NCBI RefSeq assembly: GCF_030817655.1
Contig: NZ_JAUSZM010000003.1
Span: 1,984,001 to 2,048,000 of the forward strand
Source: Streptomyces sp. V4I2
GTDB lineage: Bacteria; Actinomycetota; Actinomycetes; Streptomycetales; Streptomycetaceae
Direction of reading: 5' to 3'
DNA length: 64,000 bases
Shown: one piece after another, positions 35,022 to 44,560 of the stretch
How the letters are laid out: each line of letters starts with the position of its first letter
Position numbering within the stretch: position 1 is the first letter of the stretch
Program-made: the position numbers and the translations under genes
The notes under the pieces: generated by a model
What the model was told of the DNA's origin: nothing
What the model saw: the letters and a program-made list of their open reading frames with translations, nothing else
Databases searched by the model: none

Positions 35022-36156
35022 CCATCCGCTGGATCTGGTTGGTGCCCTCGACGATCTGCAGGACCTTGGCCTCACGCATGTACCGCTCGGCCGGGAAGTC
35101 GGCCGTGTAGCCGTACCCGCCGAGGACCTGGACGGCGTCGGTGGTCACCTTCATCGCGGTGTCGGTGCAGTGCAGCTTGGCCATGGCCGCCTGCTTGGCG
35201 AACGGCCGGCCCGCGTCGCGCAGTCGCGCCGCCGCCAGGTACAGCGCCCTGCCCGCCTCGATCTGGGTCGCCATGTCGGCGAGCATGAAGCGCAGGCCCT
35301 GGAAGTCGGCGATCGGCCGCCCGAACTGCTGCCGCCCGGTCGCGTACGCCACCGCCTCGTCGAGCGCCGCCTGGGCCAGGCCGACGGCACAGGCCGCGAT
35401 GCCGAGACGTCCGGAGTCGAGGGAGGCCAGGGCGATCGCGAAGCCCTGGCCCTCGTCGCCGATGCGCCGGTCGTCGGGGACGCGGACCCCGTCGAAGTGG
35501 ACCAGGGCCGTCGGCGAGCCCTTCATGCCCATCTTCTTCTCCGGCGCCGCTCCGCTGAGGCCCGCTGCGTCGCCGGGCACCAGGAACGCCGTGATCCCGC
35601 GCGGGCCCGCTTCGCCCGTACGCGCCATGACCGTGTAGAAGTCGGCGATGCCGCCGTGCGTGATCCACGCCTTGGTTCCGGTGATCACCCAGTCGGCGCC
35701 CTCGCGCACCGCCTTCGTGCGCAGTGAGGCCGCGTCCGAGCCGGAGGAGGGTTCCGAGAGGCAGTACGCGCCCAGGAGACCGCCGCCGAGCATCGCGGGC
35801 AGGTGTTCGACCTGCTGTTCCTTGGTGCCGTAGGCGGCGAGTGCGTAGGAGGACAGGGTGTGCACGCTGACACCGAGGCCGACGGTGAGGCGGGCCGCGG
35901 CGAGCTCTTCGAGGACCTGGAGGTAAACCTCGTAGGGCTGGTCACCGCCGCCGTACTCGGAGTCGTACGGCAGGCCGAGCAGTCCGGACTCGGAGAGCAG
36001 GGTGAAGACCTCGCGCGGGAAGCGTCCGGCGTCCTCCTCCTCAGCCGCCTTCGGGACGATCTCGCGCTGCGCGATGTCGCGGACGAGCGAGATCAGATCC
36101 CGGGCCTCGTCAGTGGGCAGTTGCCGGTCCACCGGCTGCGGGGCGCGGTCGGGCAT
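34984..36156 (-). CDS. Acyl-CoA dehydrogenase
   Basis: Flavoenzyme of 390 residues, normal length, oxidising an acyl-CoA at the alpha-beta bond. ATG at 36156 with GGAGGAGA upstream. FAD/substrate motifs: AYCLSEPSSGSD, ITGTKAWITHGGIADFYTV, GRQQFGRPIADFQGLRFMLA, and the C-terminal VLGGYGYTADFPAERYMREA. The catalytic base Glu is in QIVEGTNQIQR. Chain length of the substrate cannot be told; the short- to branched-chain group is likeliest. Convergent with the 86-residue gene. Confidence 0.95.
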   Translation of the reverse strand: MPDRAPQPVDRQLPTDEARDLISLVRDIAQREIVPKAAEEEDAGRFPREVFTLLSESGLLGLPYDSEYGGGDQPYEVYLQVLEELAAARLTVGLGVSVHTLSSYALAAYGTKEQQVEHLPAMLGGGLLGAYCLSEPSSGSDAASLRTKAVREGADWVITGTKAWITHGGIADFYTVMARTGEAGPRGITAFLVPGDAAGLSGAAPEKKMGMKGSPTALVHFDGVRVPDDRRIGDEGQGFAIALASLDSGRLGIAACAVGLAQAALDEAVAYATGRQQFGRPIADFQGLRFMLADMATQIEAGRALYLAAARLRDAGRPFAKQAAMAKLHCTDTAMKVTTDAVQVLGGYGYTADFPAERYMREAKVLQIVEGTNQIQRMVIARHLAGPETR

Positions 36157-36372
36157 GGCGACGCTCTCCTCCCTGTCGGGCACGGGCGGACGGCCCGTTG
36201 TGGGGGCGGCTCCGCCAGGTCTCACTGAGTGCGGCCGAGGCTCGCACTTCCGGGTCTCGGAAGCTGCTGACCAGCGGCTGTGCGCTGTGAGTATGCCCGA
36301 TCGGAGGCACTCCGTCACCAGTTAACGACCGCTCACTTCAAGAAGTTCCGACGCGCCCACCCTCCCAAAAAT

Positions 36373-36413
36373 TGGTACGAACCATTGACCGATTGGTCTA
36401 GTCCTCTTACTGT
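36373..36413 (+). promoter_or_regulatory. Chitinase promoter with DasR-type direct repeats
   Basis: -35 TTGACC (36385-36390), 17 bp, -10 TACTGT (36408-36413). Two 12-bp repeats 21 bp apart, TGGTACGAACCA (36373-36384) and TGGTCTAGTCCT (36394-36405), overlap the -35 and fill the spacer. The second lies in ATTGGTCTAGTCCTCT (36392-36407), close to the DasR responsive element AGTGGTCTAGACCACT known from Streptomyces chitin genes. Repression relieved by glucosamine-6-phosphate is expected. Confidence 0.85.
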
Positions 36414-36488
36414 TTCGCTCCAACGCTTCCCCGCGTTCATGCCAATCGGCGTGCGATCCCCTCCCTGTCCCCCGCGAGGAGACACCCG

Positions 36489-37748
<1,260 letters not shown>

Positions 37749-37762
37749 CCGAGCCGAAAGGG

Positions 37763-37802
37763 CGACTTGGGGCGGAGGACCACGAGCCTCCGCCCCGAGT
37801 CG
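37763..37802 (+). terminator. Chitinase terminator
   Basis: 16-bp stem with one G-T pair: arms 37763-37778 and 37787-37802, loop ACCACGAG. Lies 14 bp past the chitinase stop; no T run. May also serve the convergent TetR gene, which ends at 37838. Confidence 0.85.
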
Positions 37803-37837
37803 TGAGCTGTCCGCCGGGTGCCGTCCGTCGGGTGTCG

Positions 37838-38533
37838 TCAGCCGTCGTCGCGGCGGGCCGGCGCCGGGGCCGGATAGGCGGGGTCCATCTCCTCGATGGC
37901 CCGCATCGAACCGCCGAGCGTCTTCACCAGGAGTTCGCGCATCGTCTCGCGGGACAGCCTGGGGCGGTCGATCCAGTCGAGGGCGGCGCCCTCGACGCTG
38001 CACACCCAGGCGAGCAGGCCCATCCGCGGCACCTGCGCGATGTCGCTGCGGCCGTACGCCCCTTCGGCGATGGTGGCGACGATCGCCTCGCGCACCCCGT
38101 CCCGGATGGCGTGCACCTCGGCGTCGAAGCCGACGCCGCCGCTGACGATCGTGCGGTAGGCGGCCTGGTTGTGCTCGGCGTAGCGCAGATAGCTGTCGAT
38201 GGTGCGGTGGACCCGGCCCACCGGCTCCAGTTCGAGGCCGCTCGCCGCGTAGGTGACCAGGTCGGCGACGGAGTCCTGGATGATCGCCAGGTAGTAGCCG
38301 CGCTTGGACTGGAAGTAGTAGTAGATCAGTCCCTTGGCGACATGGGCCTGCCGGGCGATGTCGTCCATGGAGAGCGCGTCGTACGACGTGTCGGCGAACA
38401 ACTTCCGCCCGATGGCGATGAGTTCGGCGCGACGTGCCACCGAACGCTCAGTGCCGCGCGCCCGCGGACGGGCAGCGTCGCTCTGTTGACTGATATTCAA
38501 TTTCGACCCTGGTCTCAACGGGCGGCGGGACAC
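37838..38533 (-). CDS. TetR-family transcriptional regulator
   Basis: Up to 231 residues from a GTG at 38533; a TTG at 38500 with AGGG upstream may be the true start (220 residues). TetR helix-turn-helix: RRAELIAIGRKLFADTSYDA then SMDDIARQAHVAKGLIYYYF. The helical ligand domain follows, ending Ala/Pro-rich. The target is not evident; a fatty-acid or efflux gene would be usual. Repeated TCAGGTC elements just upstream (38538-38570) could be its operator. Confidence 0.92.
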   Translation of the reverse strand: MSRRPLRPGSKLNISQQSDAARPRARGTERSVARRAELIAIGRKLFADTSYDALSMDDIARQAHVAKGLIYYYFQSKRGYYLAIIQDSVADLVTYAASGLELEPVGRVHRTIDSYLRYAEHNQAAYRTIVSGGVGFDAEVHAIRDGVREAIVATIAEGAYGRSDIAQVPRMGLLAWVCSVEGAALDWIDRPRLSRETMRELLVKTLGGSMRAIEEMDPAYPAPAPARRDDG

Positions 38534-38564
38534 CCGCAGTATGTCAGGTCGGGTATGCGTCAGG

Positions 38565-38705
38565 TCACAGCAGGCCGAGCTGGGTGACGAGCATCGCGAT
38601 CACCACGACGAGGGTCCAGCCCATGACATGCTCGACGATCTTCGGGCCGTCTTCGCGGGGGCCGCCGGTACGGGCGCGGGCGGCGGCGGCTGAGTGTGCG
38701 GTCAT
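38565..38705 (-). CDS. SCO1431-family membrane peptide (46 aa)
   Basis: Very short protein. Basic, Ala-rich N-terminus, then one membrane helix (VMGWTLVVVIAMLVTQLGLL) running to the C-terminus. ATG at 38705 after GAGAAG. Matches the Streptomyces family named after SCO1431; function unknown. Its position supports synteny with S. coelicolor. Confidence 0.8.
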   Translation of the reverse strand: MTAHSAAAARARTGGPREDGPKIVEHVMGWTLVVVIAMLVTQLGLL

Positions 38706-38804
38706 GGCTTCTCGCTGAGGTCGGACGTACGGGTGGACTCCCCCCACCGGTCTGTCCACCTTGCCACTCGGGGCGGCTTTTGCGGCAGAGAGCTTGGTCA
38801 CACA

Positions 38805-38842
38805 GAACGGCCCCCGGCTTCGCTTGGAGCCGAGGGCCGTTC
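38805..38842 (-). terminator. Terminator after the C39-like peptidase gene
   Basis: 15-bp arms with one mismatch, GAACGGCCCCCGGCT (38805-38819) and AGCCGAGGGCCGTTC (38828-38842), with an 8-base loop. Lies 11 bp past the peptidase stop on the minus strand. Confidence 0.88.
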
Positions 38843-38852
38843 GTACGTCGGC

Positions 38853-40220
38853 TCAGCGCACGCCGACCGCCGCGAGCGCCTTGCGCTGGCGCGGGCCCGG
38901 GTGGGCCGGGAAGTACAGGTAGCAGACGCCGCCGGTACCGGAGACGACCTTGCCACTGGCGTTGTACCGCTTGGTCCTGAGCCAGATATTTTCCCACTCG
39001 CGCCGCTTGTAGACGCGTCGCACGGCCTCGTTGGTCGGCGAGTTCGGGTCGTTGGCGATCACGTCACCGGTGGCCGTGAAGCCGATCACGGTCATCAGGT
39101 GGCCGGAGGTTCCGTAACCCGCCCCCGTGAGCTCCTCCTTGAGGAAGGACTGGGACGTTATGGCCGGGATGCCGGCGGCGATCAGCGTCTCCAGATCGGT
39201 GAGCGAGCCGAGCCGGGTGACCACGCCCTGGAGGCCCTTGAAGGTGGCCGCGTAGGCGGCGTTGAACGGCCAGTTGCCGCAGCCCGCGTACTGGTAGTCG
39301 TAGGTGTACCGGGCCGCGTGGCAGACCTGCGGGTCGGCGTACGCCGGGTCCACCCAGGCCAGCTGCTCGGAGCTGAGCCGGCTGCCCCAGTACTCGATGA
39401 TCATCTGTGAGGAGGTGGGGCTGCACCAGGCCTCGCCGCCGTTGTCGTACTCGGGGTACTGGCCGATGTGGATCTCCTGCGAGTAGCGCGGGACGGTCAG
39501 TTCCTGGGCGAGACCCGGGGCGGAGGCCGGGACGGTGAAGCGGTCGGGGATGTCGGAGCCCATCGCGCCGAGCCGCCAGACCGTGGGCGTGGTCTTCGCG
39601 CCGGGCTTGCGGTAGAGGGTGAGCCTGAGGCGGTACGACACCAGGCGCAGGCCCGTGGCCGGGTCGTCGATCGCGAAGGTGTCCGTCCAGATGCTGCTCT
39701 TGTCGTCGCTCTGGTCGTCGACCGAGGTCCGCCTGATGTCCTGGTCGCCGGCCGCCCAGCGGCCCATCACGTACCAAGGGGTGTCCGTGCCGTCGGAGTA
39801 CGTGCCCTTGAGCTCGACTTGGAGCCAGGTGCCGGCCGGGGTGTGGGCGTTCCAGGTGGCGATCGCCTCCGTGGCGGGGACGGCGAGGTCGTGGACGGGG
39901 GACGTCCAGGTCGCGTACTCCCAGGCGGCCGTCCTGCCGGTGTGGGGGTCGGTGTAGTCGGCGGTGCCCGCGGGGGTGCCGATCACGACACCCGGGCGGA
40001 CGCCCGCGACGGCCCGGGTGCCCTGGGCGGTGCCGCCGCGCCAGTGGGCGTACGTGGTCCAGAAACGGTTGTCGACCGGGCGGGCCGCGGCAAGGTCGCT
40101 CGTGTCGGTCACGGTGCTGCTCGTGGTATCGGCGGACGCCGGGCCCGCGCTGCCGGCCACGGCGGCGGCGACCGCGGCGGCCAGGACGGTTCTCCGGGAC
40201 GGCTGTTCGGCTCTGCTCAT
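38853..40220 (-). CDS. Secreted C39-like peptidase family protein with Tat signal
   Basis: 455 residues from the ATG at 40220. Tat-type signal SRRTVLAAAVAAAVAGSAGP with cut near ASA. The N-terminal 230 residues form a beta-rich domain (binding module). The C-terminal 200 residues are a papain-like C39_2 fold: GGEAWCSPTSSQMIIEYWG holds the Cys nucleophile, SGHLMTVIGFT the His, NDPNSPTNE the third residue. Probably an extracellular peptidase or amidase. Transcribed away from the kinase-like gene; terminator close behind. Confidence 0.88.
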   Translation of the reverse strand: MSRAEQPSRRTVLAAAVAAAVAGSAGPASADTTSSTVTDTSDLAAARPVDNRFWTTYAHWRGGTAQGTRAVAGVRPGVVIGTPAGTADYTDPHTGRTAAWEYATWTSPVHDLAVPATEAIATWNAHTPAGTWLQVELKGTYSDGTDTPWYVMGRWAAGDQDIRRTSVDDQSDDKSSIWTDTFAIDDPATGLRLVSYRLRLTLYRKPGAKTTPTVWRLGAMGSDIPDRFTVPASAPGLAQELTVPRYSQEIHIGQYPEYDNGGEAWCSPTSSQMIIEYWGSRLSSEQLAWVDPAYADPQVCHAARYTYDYQYAGCGNWPFNAAYAATFKGLQGVVTRLGSLTDLETLIAAGIPAITSQSFLKEELTGAGYGTSGHLMTVIGFTATGDVIANDPNSPTNEAVRRVYKRREWENIWLRTKRYNASGKVVSGTGGVCYLYFPAHPGPRQRKALAAVGVR

Positions 40221-40390
40221 GGGCGGAATGACTCCCAGGTGTCCGAGTCGGGGCAGGTCCAATGCACGGTTGTGCGCCAACTATGGAGCAGGCGGCATGC
40301 TCCTGCCAGCACTTCGGCCCATGCCACGCCCGGCAATATTGGTCTCTTCCACTGGCGTGACCTGGCCGACTTAGACTGCACGGAGAAAAC

Positions 40391-40418
40391 CTGCTCCCTG
40401 CTCCCTGCTCCCTGCTCC
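40391..40418 (+). repeat. Four perfect tandem copies of a 7-bp unit at the 5' end of the kinase-like gene
   Basis: CTGCTCC repeated four times directly before the only good ribosome site (GAGGAA, 40420-40425). Seven is not a multiple of three, so copy-number change would shift any frame read through it. Confidence 0.95.
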
Positions 40419-40430
40419 CGAGGAACGGCC

Positions 40431-41051
40431 ATCCGCGACCTCGCCTCCCGGCTCCGCCGACTCCCCCCGTCCTGCGGACCGGTCCGCCTGATCGGCGTCG
40501 ACGGACACGCCGGCTCCGGGAAATCCACGTTCGTCAGTCAGTTGGCCCGGGAGCTGGACGGCGCGCCGGTGCTGCGTCTCGACGACCTCGCCAGCCATGC
40601 GGAACTGTTCGGCTGGACCGAGCGGCTGCTGACCCAGGTGATCGAACCGCTCGGCCGCGGCGAGACGGCGCGGTACACGCCGTACGACTGGCACACCCGC
40701 CGCTTCGGACCGCCCCGCCCGCTCCCCCCAGCCCCGGTGGTTCTCGTCGAGGGCGTGGGGGCGGGCCGCCGGGCGCTGCGCCCGCATCTGGCGCACCTGC
40801 TGTGGATGGAGCTGCCGCGCGAGGAGGCGTGGGCGCGTGGGCGGGCACGGGACGGGAAGGAGCAGCGGGAGTTCTGGGACGGCTGGGTCCGGGCGGAACA
40901 ACGGCACTTCGCCGAGGACCCCTCCCGGCCCTTCGCCGATCTGCTGGTACGGCAGTGCGCAGAGGGATATGAGGTGCTGTCGGGGCCTGCCGGAAGCATT
41001 GGACCGAACCAGAACATCACACAGGGTGACGGACCATCCGCAGTGTGCTGA
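40431..41051 (+). CDS. Uridine kinase-like P-loop NTPase with unresolved start codon
   Basis: About 206 residues. P-loop GVDGHAGSGKST, then LDDLASHAELFGW (substrate acid), YDWHTRRFG, VLVEGVGAGRRAL and the lid-like EEAWARGRARDGKEQREFWD: a nucleoside/uridine-kinase-type fold. The frame is clear from 40431. A GAGGAA site sits 5 bases before an ATC codon at 40431, but no ATG, GTG or TTG is in frame nearby; the closest is a GTG around 40275. Either an ATC start is used, translation begins far upstream through the 7-bp repeats, or the start was lost. Small nucleoside or sugar as substrate is inferred. Confidence 0.75.
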   Translation: MRDLASRLRRLPPSCGPVRLIGVDGHAGSGKSTFVSQLARELDGAPVLRLDDLASHAELFGWTERLLTQVIEPLGRGETARYTPYDWHTRRFGPPRPLPPAPVVLVEGVGAGRRALRPHLAHLLWMELPREEAWARGRARDGKEQREFWDGWVRAEQRHFAEDPSRPFADLLVRQCAEGYEVLSGPAGSIGPNQNITQGDGPSAVC

Positions 41052-41100
41052 ACTTGTGAAGAGCCGTGCGGGAGAACTTCCCGGAGTGCTTCAACTCGGC

Positions 41101-41130
41101 TTGACCGACGGGCCGTACAGGTCTTACGTT
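41101..41130 (+). promoter_or_regulatory. Near-consensus vegetative promoter
   Basis: TTGACC (41101-41106), 18 bp, TACGTT (41125-41130): close to the HrdB consensus. Transcription should begin near 41137, next to a small palindrome (ATGTGC-G-GCACAT, 41135-41147) that could be an operator. Nearest downstream coding start is 350 bp away. Confidence 0.7.
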
Positions 41131-41136
41131 CTGAAT

Positions 41137-41212
41137 GTGCGGCACATCGAAGCCGCCCCTCAGACGCGAAGCCCCCGGTTGTTCCCCCGTGATCGGGGGC
41201 TTCGTTCTGTCC
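41137..41212 (+). ncRNA. Candidate small RNA of about 75 nt, or attenuated leader
   Basis: Starts at the strong promoter 41101-41130 and ends in a terminator-type hairpin (GAAGCCCCCG 41168-41177, CGGGGGCTTC 41194-41203, then T/C-rich GTTCTGTCCTCTT). No open frame with a ribosome site inside. It could instead be a leader whose hairpin controls the AAA ATPase gene at 41485. Identified by structure only. Confidence 0.5.
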
Positions 41213-41484
41213 TCTTCGCGTTTTCCGGACGCCCGGGGCATGATTCGCTCACCCTCGGTCACCACGCGCGAGTGCGCCCCTGTGCTCCCACCTCGTCAAA
41301 CGGCCTGTGCGGCACCCTACGGCGGGCGACACCACCGCAGGTACGATGCCCTCGGTGCGACCTACGGACGGCTGCTCTGCGCACCGTTGCAACTCCGGTC
41401 CGCGGCACAGCGGTTGGACCAAGGCGGTCGACGGGCACCGGCCCGCCGGCCAACCAAACGGGGGCACGGTTTGTGGGGGACGTG

Positions 41485-43347
41485 ATGGACTTCGGCACGC
41501 AGGGCCCCGAGGCCCCGGCCGACCTCGCCTGGCTGCGAGGTGTGGACGCCTACACGATGGGCGCCTATCCGCAGGCGGAGGAGGAGTTCCGCACCGCGGT
41601 GCGGATCGATCCCGGGATGGCCGACGGCTGGCTGGGACTGCACGCGCTGCGCGTGGACACGACGACAGCGCTGCTCAGGATGTTCCGGCACCGCGACCGC
41701 TTCGGCGAACAGCGCGCGCGGCACCGCCGCACCATCAACTCCTGGTACTGGCTGGGCTGGTGGGTGCAACCGGTGCTGGAGAGCCCGCGCGACCTGCTCC
41801 TCGCCCACGCCTCGCACTGGCTGGACGGCCGGCACGTCCCGGAACTCGACCGGGCCCTGGCGGGCCTGCCGCCGGTGGACGCCGACCACCAGGTCCGCTT
41901 CCTGCACGCGTGCCGCGCCTATCTCGTCAAGGACTGGGAACAGCTCGTCCGGCACACCGACCCGCTGATCAACGACCCCATGCTGGGCATCGAGGCGGGC
42001 CTGTTCGGCGGTATGGCCCGGGTCCGCCTGGAGATGTACGGCCAGGCCGAACCGCTGCTGTCGTCGGCCCTGATGCGCTGCCGCAGCGAACAGCCGCAGC
42101 GCAAGGAGCTGCGCTACTGGCTGGCGCGGGCCCACGAGGGCACCGGCCGCAGCGCCGCCGCGCTGCCCCTGTACCGGGCCGTGCACCGCGTCGACCCCGC
42201 CTTCATGGACACCTCGGCCCGGCTCGCGGCGATCGCCGAGGGCGACGGGTACGACGAGTCCACCGACCTCGCCGCGATCACGCTCACCGGGGCGGGGCAG
42301 GACATGCTGGACGGCCCGGACGGACTCGACCCGCTCTTCGGGGGCGAGGGTCGCGACCTGAAGCTCACGGAGCCCGAACTGCCGCTCTCCGGACCGCTGC
42401 CGTCGGCGACCGACCCCGCGGTCCGCGAGAAGTCCGTGCCCTCGCCCTCGCTGCCCGCCGGGCCCACGGATCCCGCATTACTCGAGGAGGCGCTCGCCGA
42501 GCTCGAGCGCATGGTCGGCCTGGAACCGGTGAAACGCCAGGTGAAGGCGTTGTCCGCACAGTTGAACATGGCCCGGCTGCGCGCCGGGCAGGGGCTGCCC
42601 GTTCAGCCGCCGAAACGCCACTTCGTGTTCTCCGGCCCCTCCGGCACCGGCAAGACCACCGTGGCCCGCATCCTCGGCCGGGTCTTCTACGCCCTCGGGC
42701 TCCTCGGCGGCGACCATCTCGTCGAGGCCCAGCGGGCCGACCTGGTCGGCGAGTACCTCGGCCAGACCGCTGTGAAGGCCAACGAGCTGATCGACTCCGC
42801 GCTCGGCGGTGTGCTCTTCGTCGACGAGGCGTACTCGCTCTCCAACTCCGGTTACGGCAAGGGCGACGCGTACGGCGACGAGGCGCTCCAGGTGCTGCTG
42901 AAGCGCGCCGAGGACAACCGTGACCACCTCGTGGTGATCCTGGCCGGCTATCCGGAGGGCATGGACCGTCTGCTGGCCGCCAACCCCGGGCTGTCGTCCC
43001 GCTTCACGACCCGCGTCGACTTTCCCTCCTACCGGCCGCTTGAACTCACCTCGATCGGCGAGGTGCTGGCCACGGAGAACGGTGACGTGTGGGACGAAGA
43101 GGCGCTGGACGAGCTGCGGTCCATCGCCGGGCACGTGGTCGACCAGGGGTGGATCGACGAACTGGGGAACGGGCGGTTCCTACGGACGCTGTACGAGAAG
43201 AGCTGCGCGTACCGGGATCTGCGGTTGTCGACGTATCCGGGGGTGCTGACGCGGGACGACCTGTCGACGCTTCGGTTGCCGGACCTGATGCAGGCGTACG
43301 GAGAGGTGCTGTCGGGGCGGGGGCCGCAGGATCCGTCGACGATGTGA
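41485..43347 (+). CDS. CbxX/CfqX-type AAA ATPase, EccA-like
   Basis: 620 residues, ATG after GGGGGA; a GTG 3 bases earlier is possible. The N-terminal 280 residues are TPR-like helices (AYTMGAYPQAEEEFRTAVRI, WLARAHEGTGRSAAALPLYR). An acidic linker follows, then one AAA domain: Walker A GPSGTGKTT (from residue 384), Walker B GVLFVDEAYSL, sensor VILAGYPEGMDRLLAANPGL and arginine finger SSRF. The same layout as EccA of type VII secretion and SpoVK. No ESX core genes are nearby, so it may serve a distant type VII locus or a separate chaperone role. Confidence 0.88.
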   Translation: MDFGTQGPEAPADLAWLRGVDAYTMGAYPQAEEEFRTAVRIDPGMADGWLGLHALRVDTTTALLRMFRHRDRFGEQRARHRRTINSWYWLGWWVQPVLESPRDLLLAHASHWLDGRHVPELDRALAGLPPVDADHQVRFLHACRAYLVKDWEQLVRHTDPLINDPMLGIEAGLFGGMARVRLEMYGQAEPLLSSALMRCRSEQPQRKELRYWLARAHEGTGRSAAALPLYRAVHRVDPAFMDTSARLAAIAEGDGYDESTDLAAITLTGAGQDMLDGPDGLDPLFGGEGRDLKLTEPELPLSGPLPSATDPAVREKSVPSPSLPAGPTDPALLEEALAELERMVGLEPVKRQVKALSAQLNMARLRAGQGLPVQPPKRHFVFSGPSGTGKTTVARILGRVFYALGLLGGDHLVEAQRADLVGEYLGQTAVKANELIDSALGGVLFVDEAYSLSNSGYGKGDAYGDEALQVLLKRAEDNRDHLVVILAGYPEGMDRLLAANPGLSSRFTTRVDFPSYRPLELTSIGEVLATENGDVWDEEALDELRSIAGHVVDQGWIDELGNGRFLRTLYEKSCAYRDLRLSTYPGVLTRDDLSTLRLPDLMQAYGEVLSGRGPQDPSTM

Positions 43348-43474
43348 CCGGGCTTGGGCAGGTACTGGTGCTGGTGCAGGCGGGGGTCGCGCATGGCACG
43401 ACTGCCCGCAGCTGCGCACGATGCCGGCTGGGCGCCGCCGCTGAGGCACAGTGGCCCGCAGGCGGCGGCGCGCG

Positions 43475-44560
43475 TCAGCTCGCCAGCGCCTCCTCCGGCT
43501 CCCCGCTCACCCGCGGCTCCGCGACCCGTACCTCCGGCACCTCGCGGTGGGCCGGATCGCGTACCTCGCCGACCAGCAGCTCCAGTACGTCCTCCAGGGC
43601 GACGAGCCCCAGCACCTTGCCGGACGCGTCCGCCACCTGGGCGAGGTGTGTCGCGGCCCGGCGCATCACGGTGAGCGCGTCGTCGAGCGGCAGCTCGGAC
43701 CGGAGCGTCGTCATCGGGCGCCAGATCTGCTGCGGCACCGCCCGCTGGGAGTCCTCCAGGTCGAGTACGTCCTTCACGTGCAGGTAGCCCATGAAGGCGC
43801 CGTTCTCCGCCGCCACCGGGAAGCGGGAGTAACCGGTGTGGCCGGTGAGTTCGACGATCTGCCCCGGGGTGACCGAGGGGCTGACCGTCACCAGCGACTC
43901 ACGCTTCAGGAGCACGTCCGTGACCGGGCGGGAACCCAGCTCCAGGGCGTCCTCCAGGCGTTCCTGTTCCTCGGGGTCGAGCAGGCCGGCCTGGCCGGAG
44001 TCCTCCACGAGGCGGTTGAGCTGTTCGCTGGTGAAGACGGCCTCCACCTCGTCCTTGGGCTCGACGCCGAAGAGCCGCAGGATGGCCCCGGCGCAGGCGC
44101 CGAGGCCCGCGGTGATCGGCTTGCAGAGGCGGGCGAAGGCGACCAGGCCGGGGCTGAGCCACAGCGCGACCTTCTCCGGGGCCGCCATCGCGAGGTTCTT
44201 CGGGAGCATCTCGCCGATGACGAGGTGGAAGAAGACGACCGCGGCGAGCGCGATGACGTAGCCGAGCGGGTGGATCATGCCGTGCGGCAGGTGGATCCAC
44301 TCGAAGACCGGCTCCAGCAGGCCTGCGACCGTCGGTTCGGCGACCGCGCCCAGGGTCAGCGAGCAGACGGTGATGCCGAACTGGGCGGCCGCCATCATCT
44401 GCGGCAGCCGTTCCAGGCCGTACAGGACCTGCCGGGCCCGGGCGGTGCCGAGCGGTTCGATCTGGCTGCGGCGCACGGAGACGAGGGCGAACTCGGCGCC
44501 GACGAAGAAGCCGTTGAGGAGCACGAGAAGCGCGGCGAAGAGGAGTTGGAGCACGCTCAT
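43475..44560 (-). CDS. CNNM/CorC-type membrane protein with CBS pair (shorter paralogue)
   Basis: 361 residues. DUF21/CNNM domain (about 1-190) with three or four membrane helices; LLNGFFVGAEFALVSVRRSQ and FFHLVIGEMLPKNLAMA are family marks. Two CBS motifs follow (about 210-335: DVLLKRESLVTVSPSVTPGQ, LALVALEDVLELLVGEV-like end). Lacks the C-terminal CorC/HlyC domain of its neighbour. ATG overlaps the stop of that gene (ATGA). Family members bind Mg-ATP and move magnesium or other divalent ions; haemolysin labels are historic. Confidence 0.92.
   Translation of the reverse strand: MSVLQLLFAALLVLLNGFFVGAEFALVSVRRSQIEPLGTARARQVLYGLERLPQMMAAAQFGITVCSLTLGAVAEPTVAGLLEPVFEWIHLPHGMIHPLGYVIALAAVVFFHLVIGEMLPKNLAMAAPEKVALWLSPGLVAFARLCKPITAGLGACAGAILRLFGVEPKDEVEAVFTSEQLNRLVEDSGQAGLLDPEEQERLEDALELGSRPVTDVLLKRESLVTVSPSVTPGQIVELTGHTGYSRFPVAAENGAFMGYLHVKDVLDLEDSQRAVPQQIWRPMTTLRSELPLDDALTVMRRAATHLAQVADASGKVLGLVALEDVLELLVGEVRDPAHREVPEVRVAEPRVSGEPEEALAS

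Noticed and set aside
41485..43347. Type VII (ESX) secretion locus around the EccA-like ATPase
   Set aside because: No EccB, EccC, EccD, EccE, MycP or WXG100 genes are in the window.
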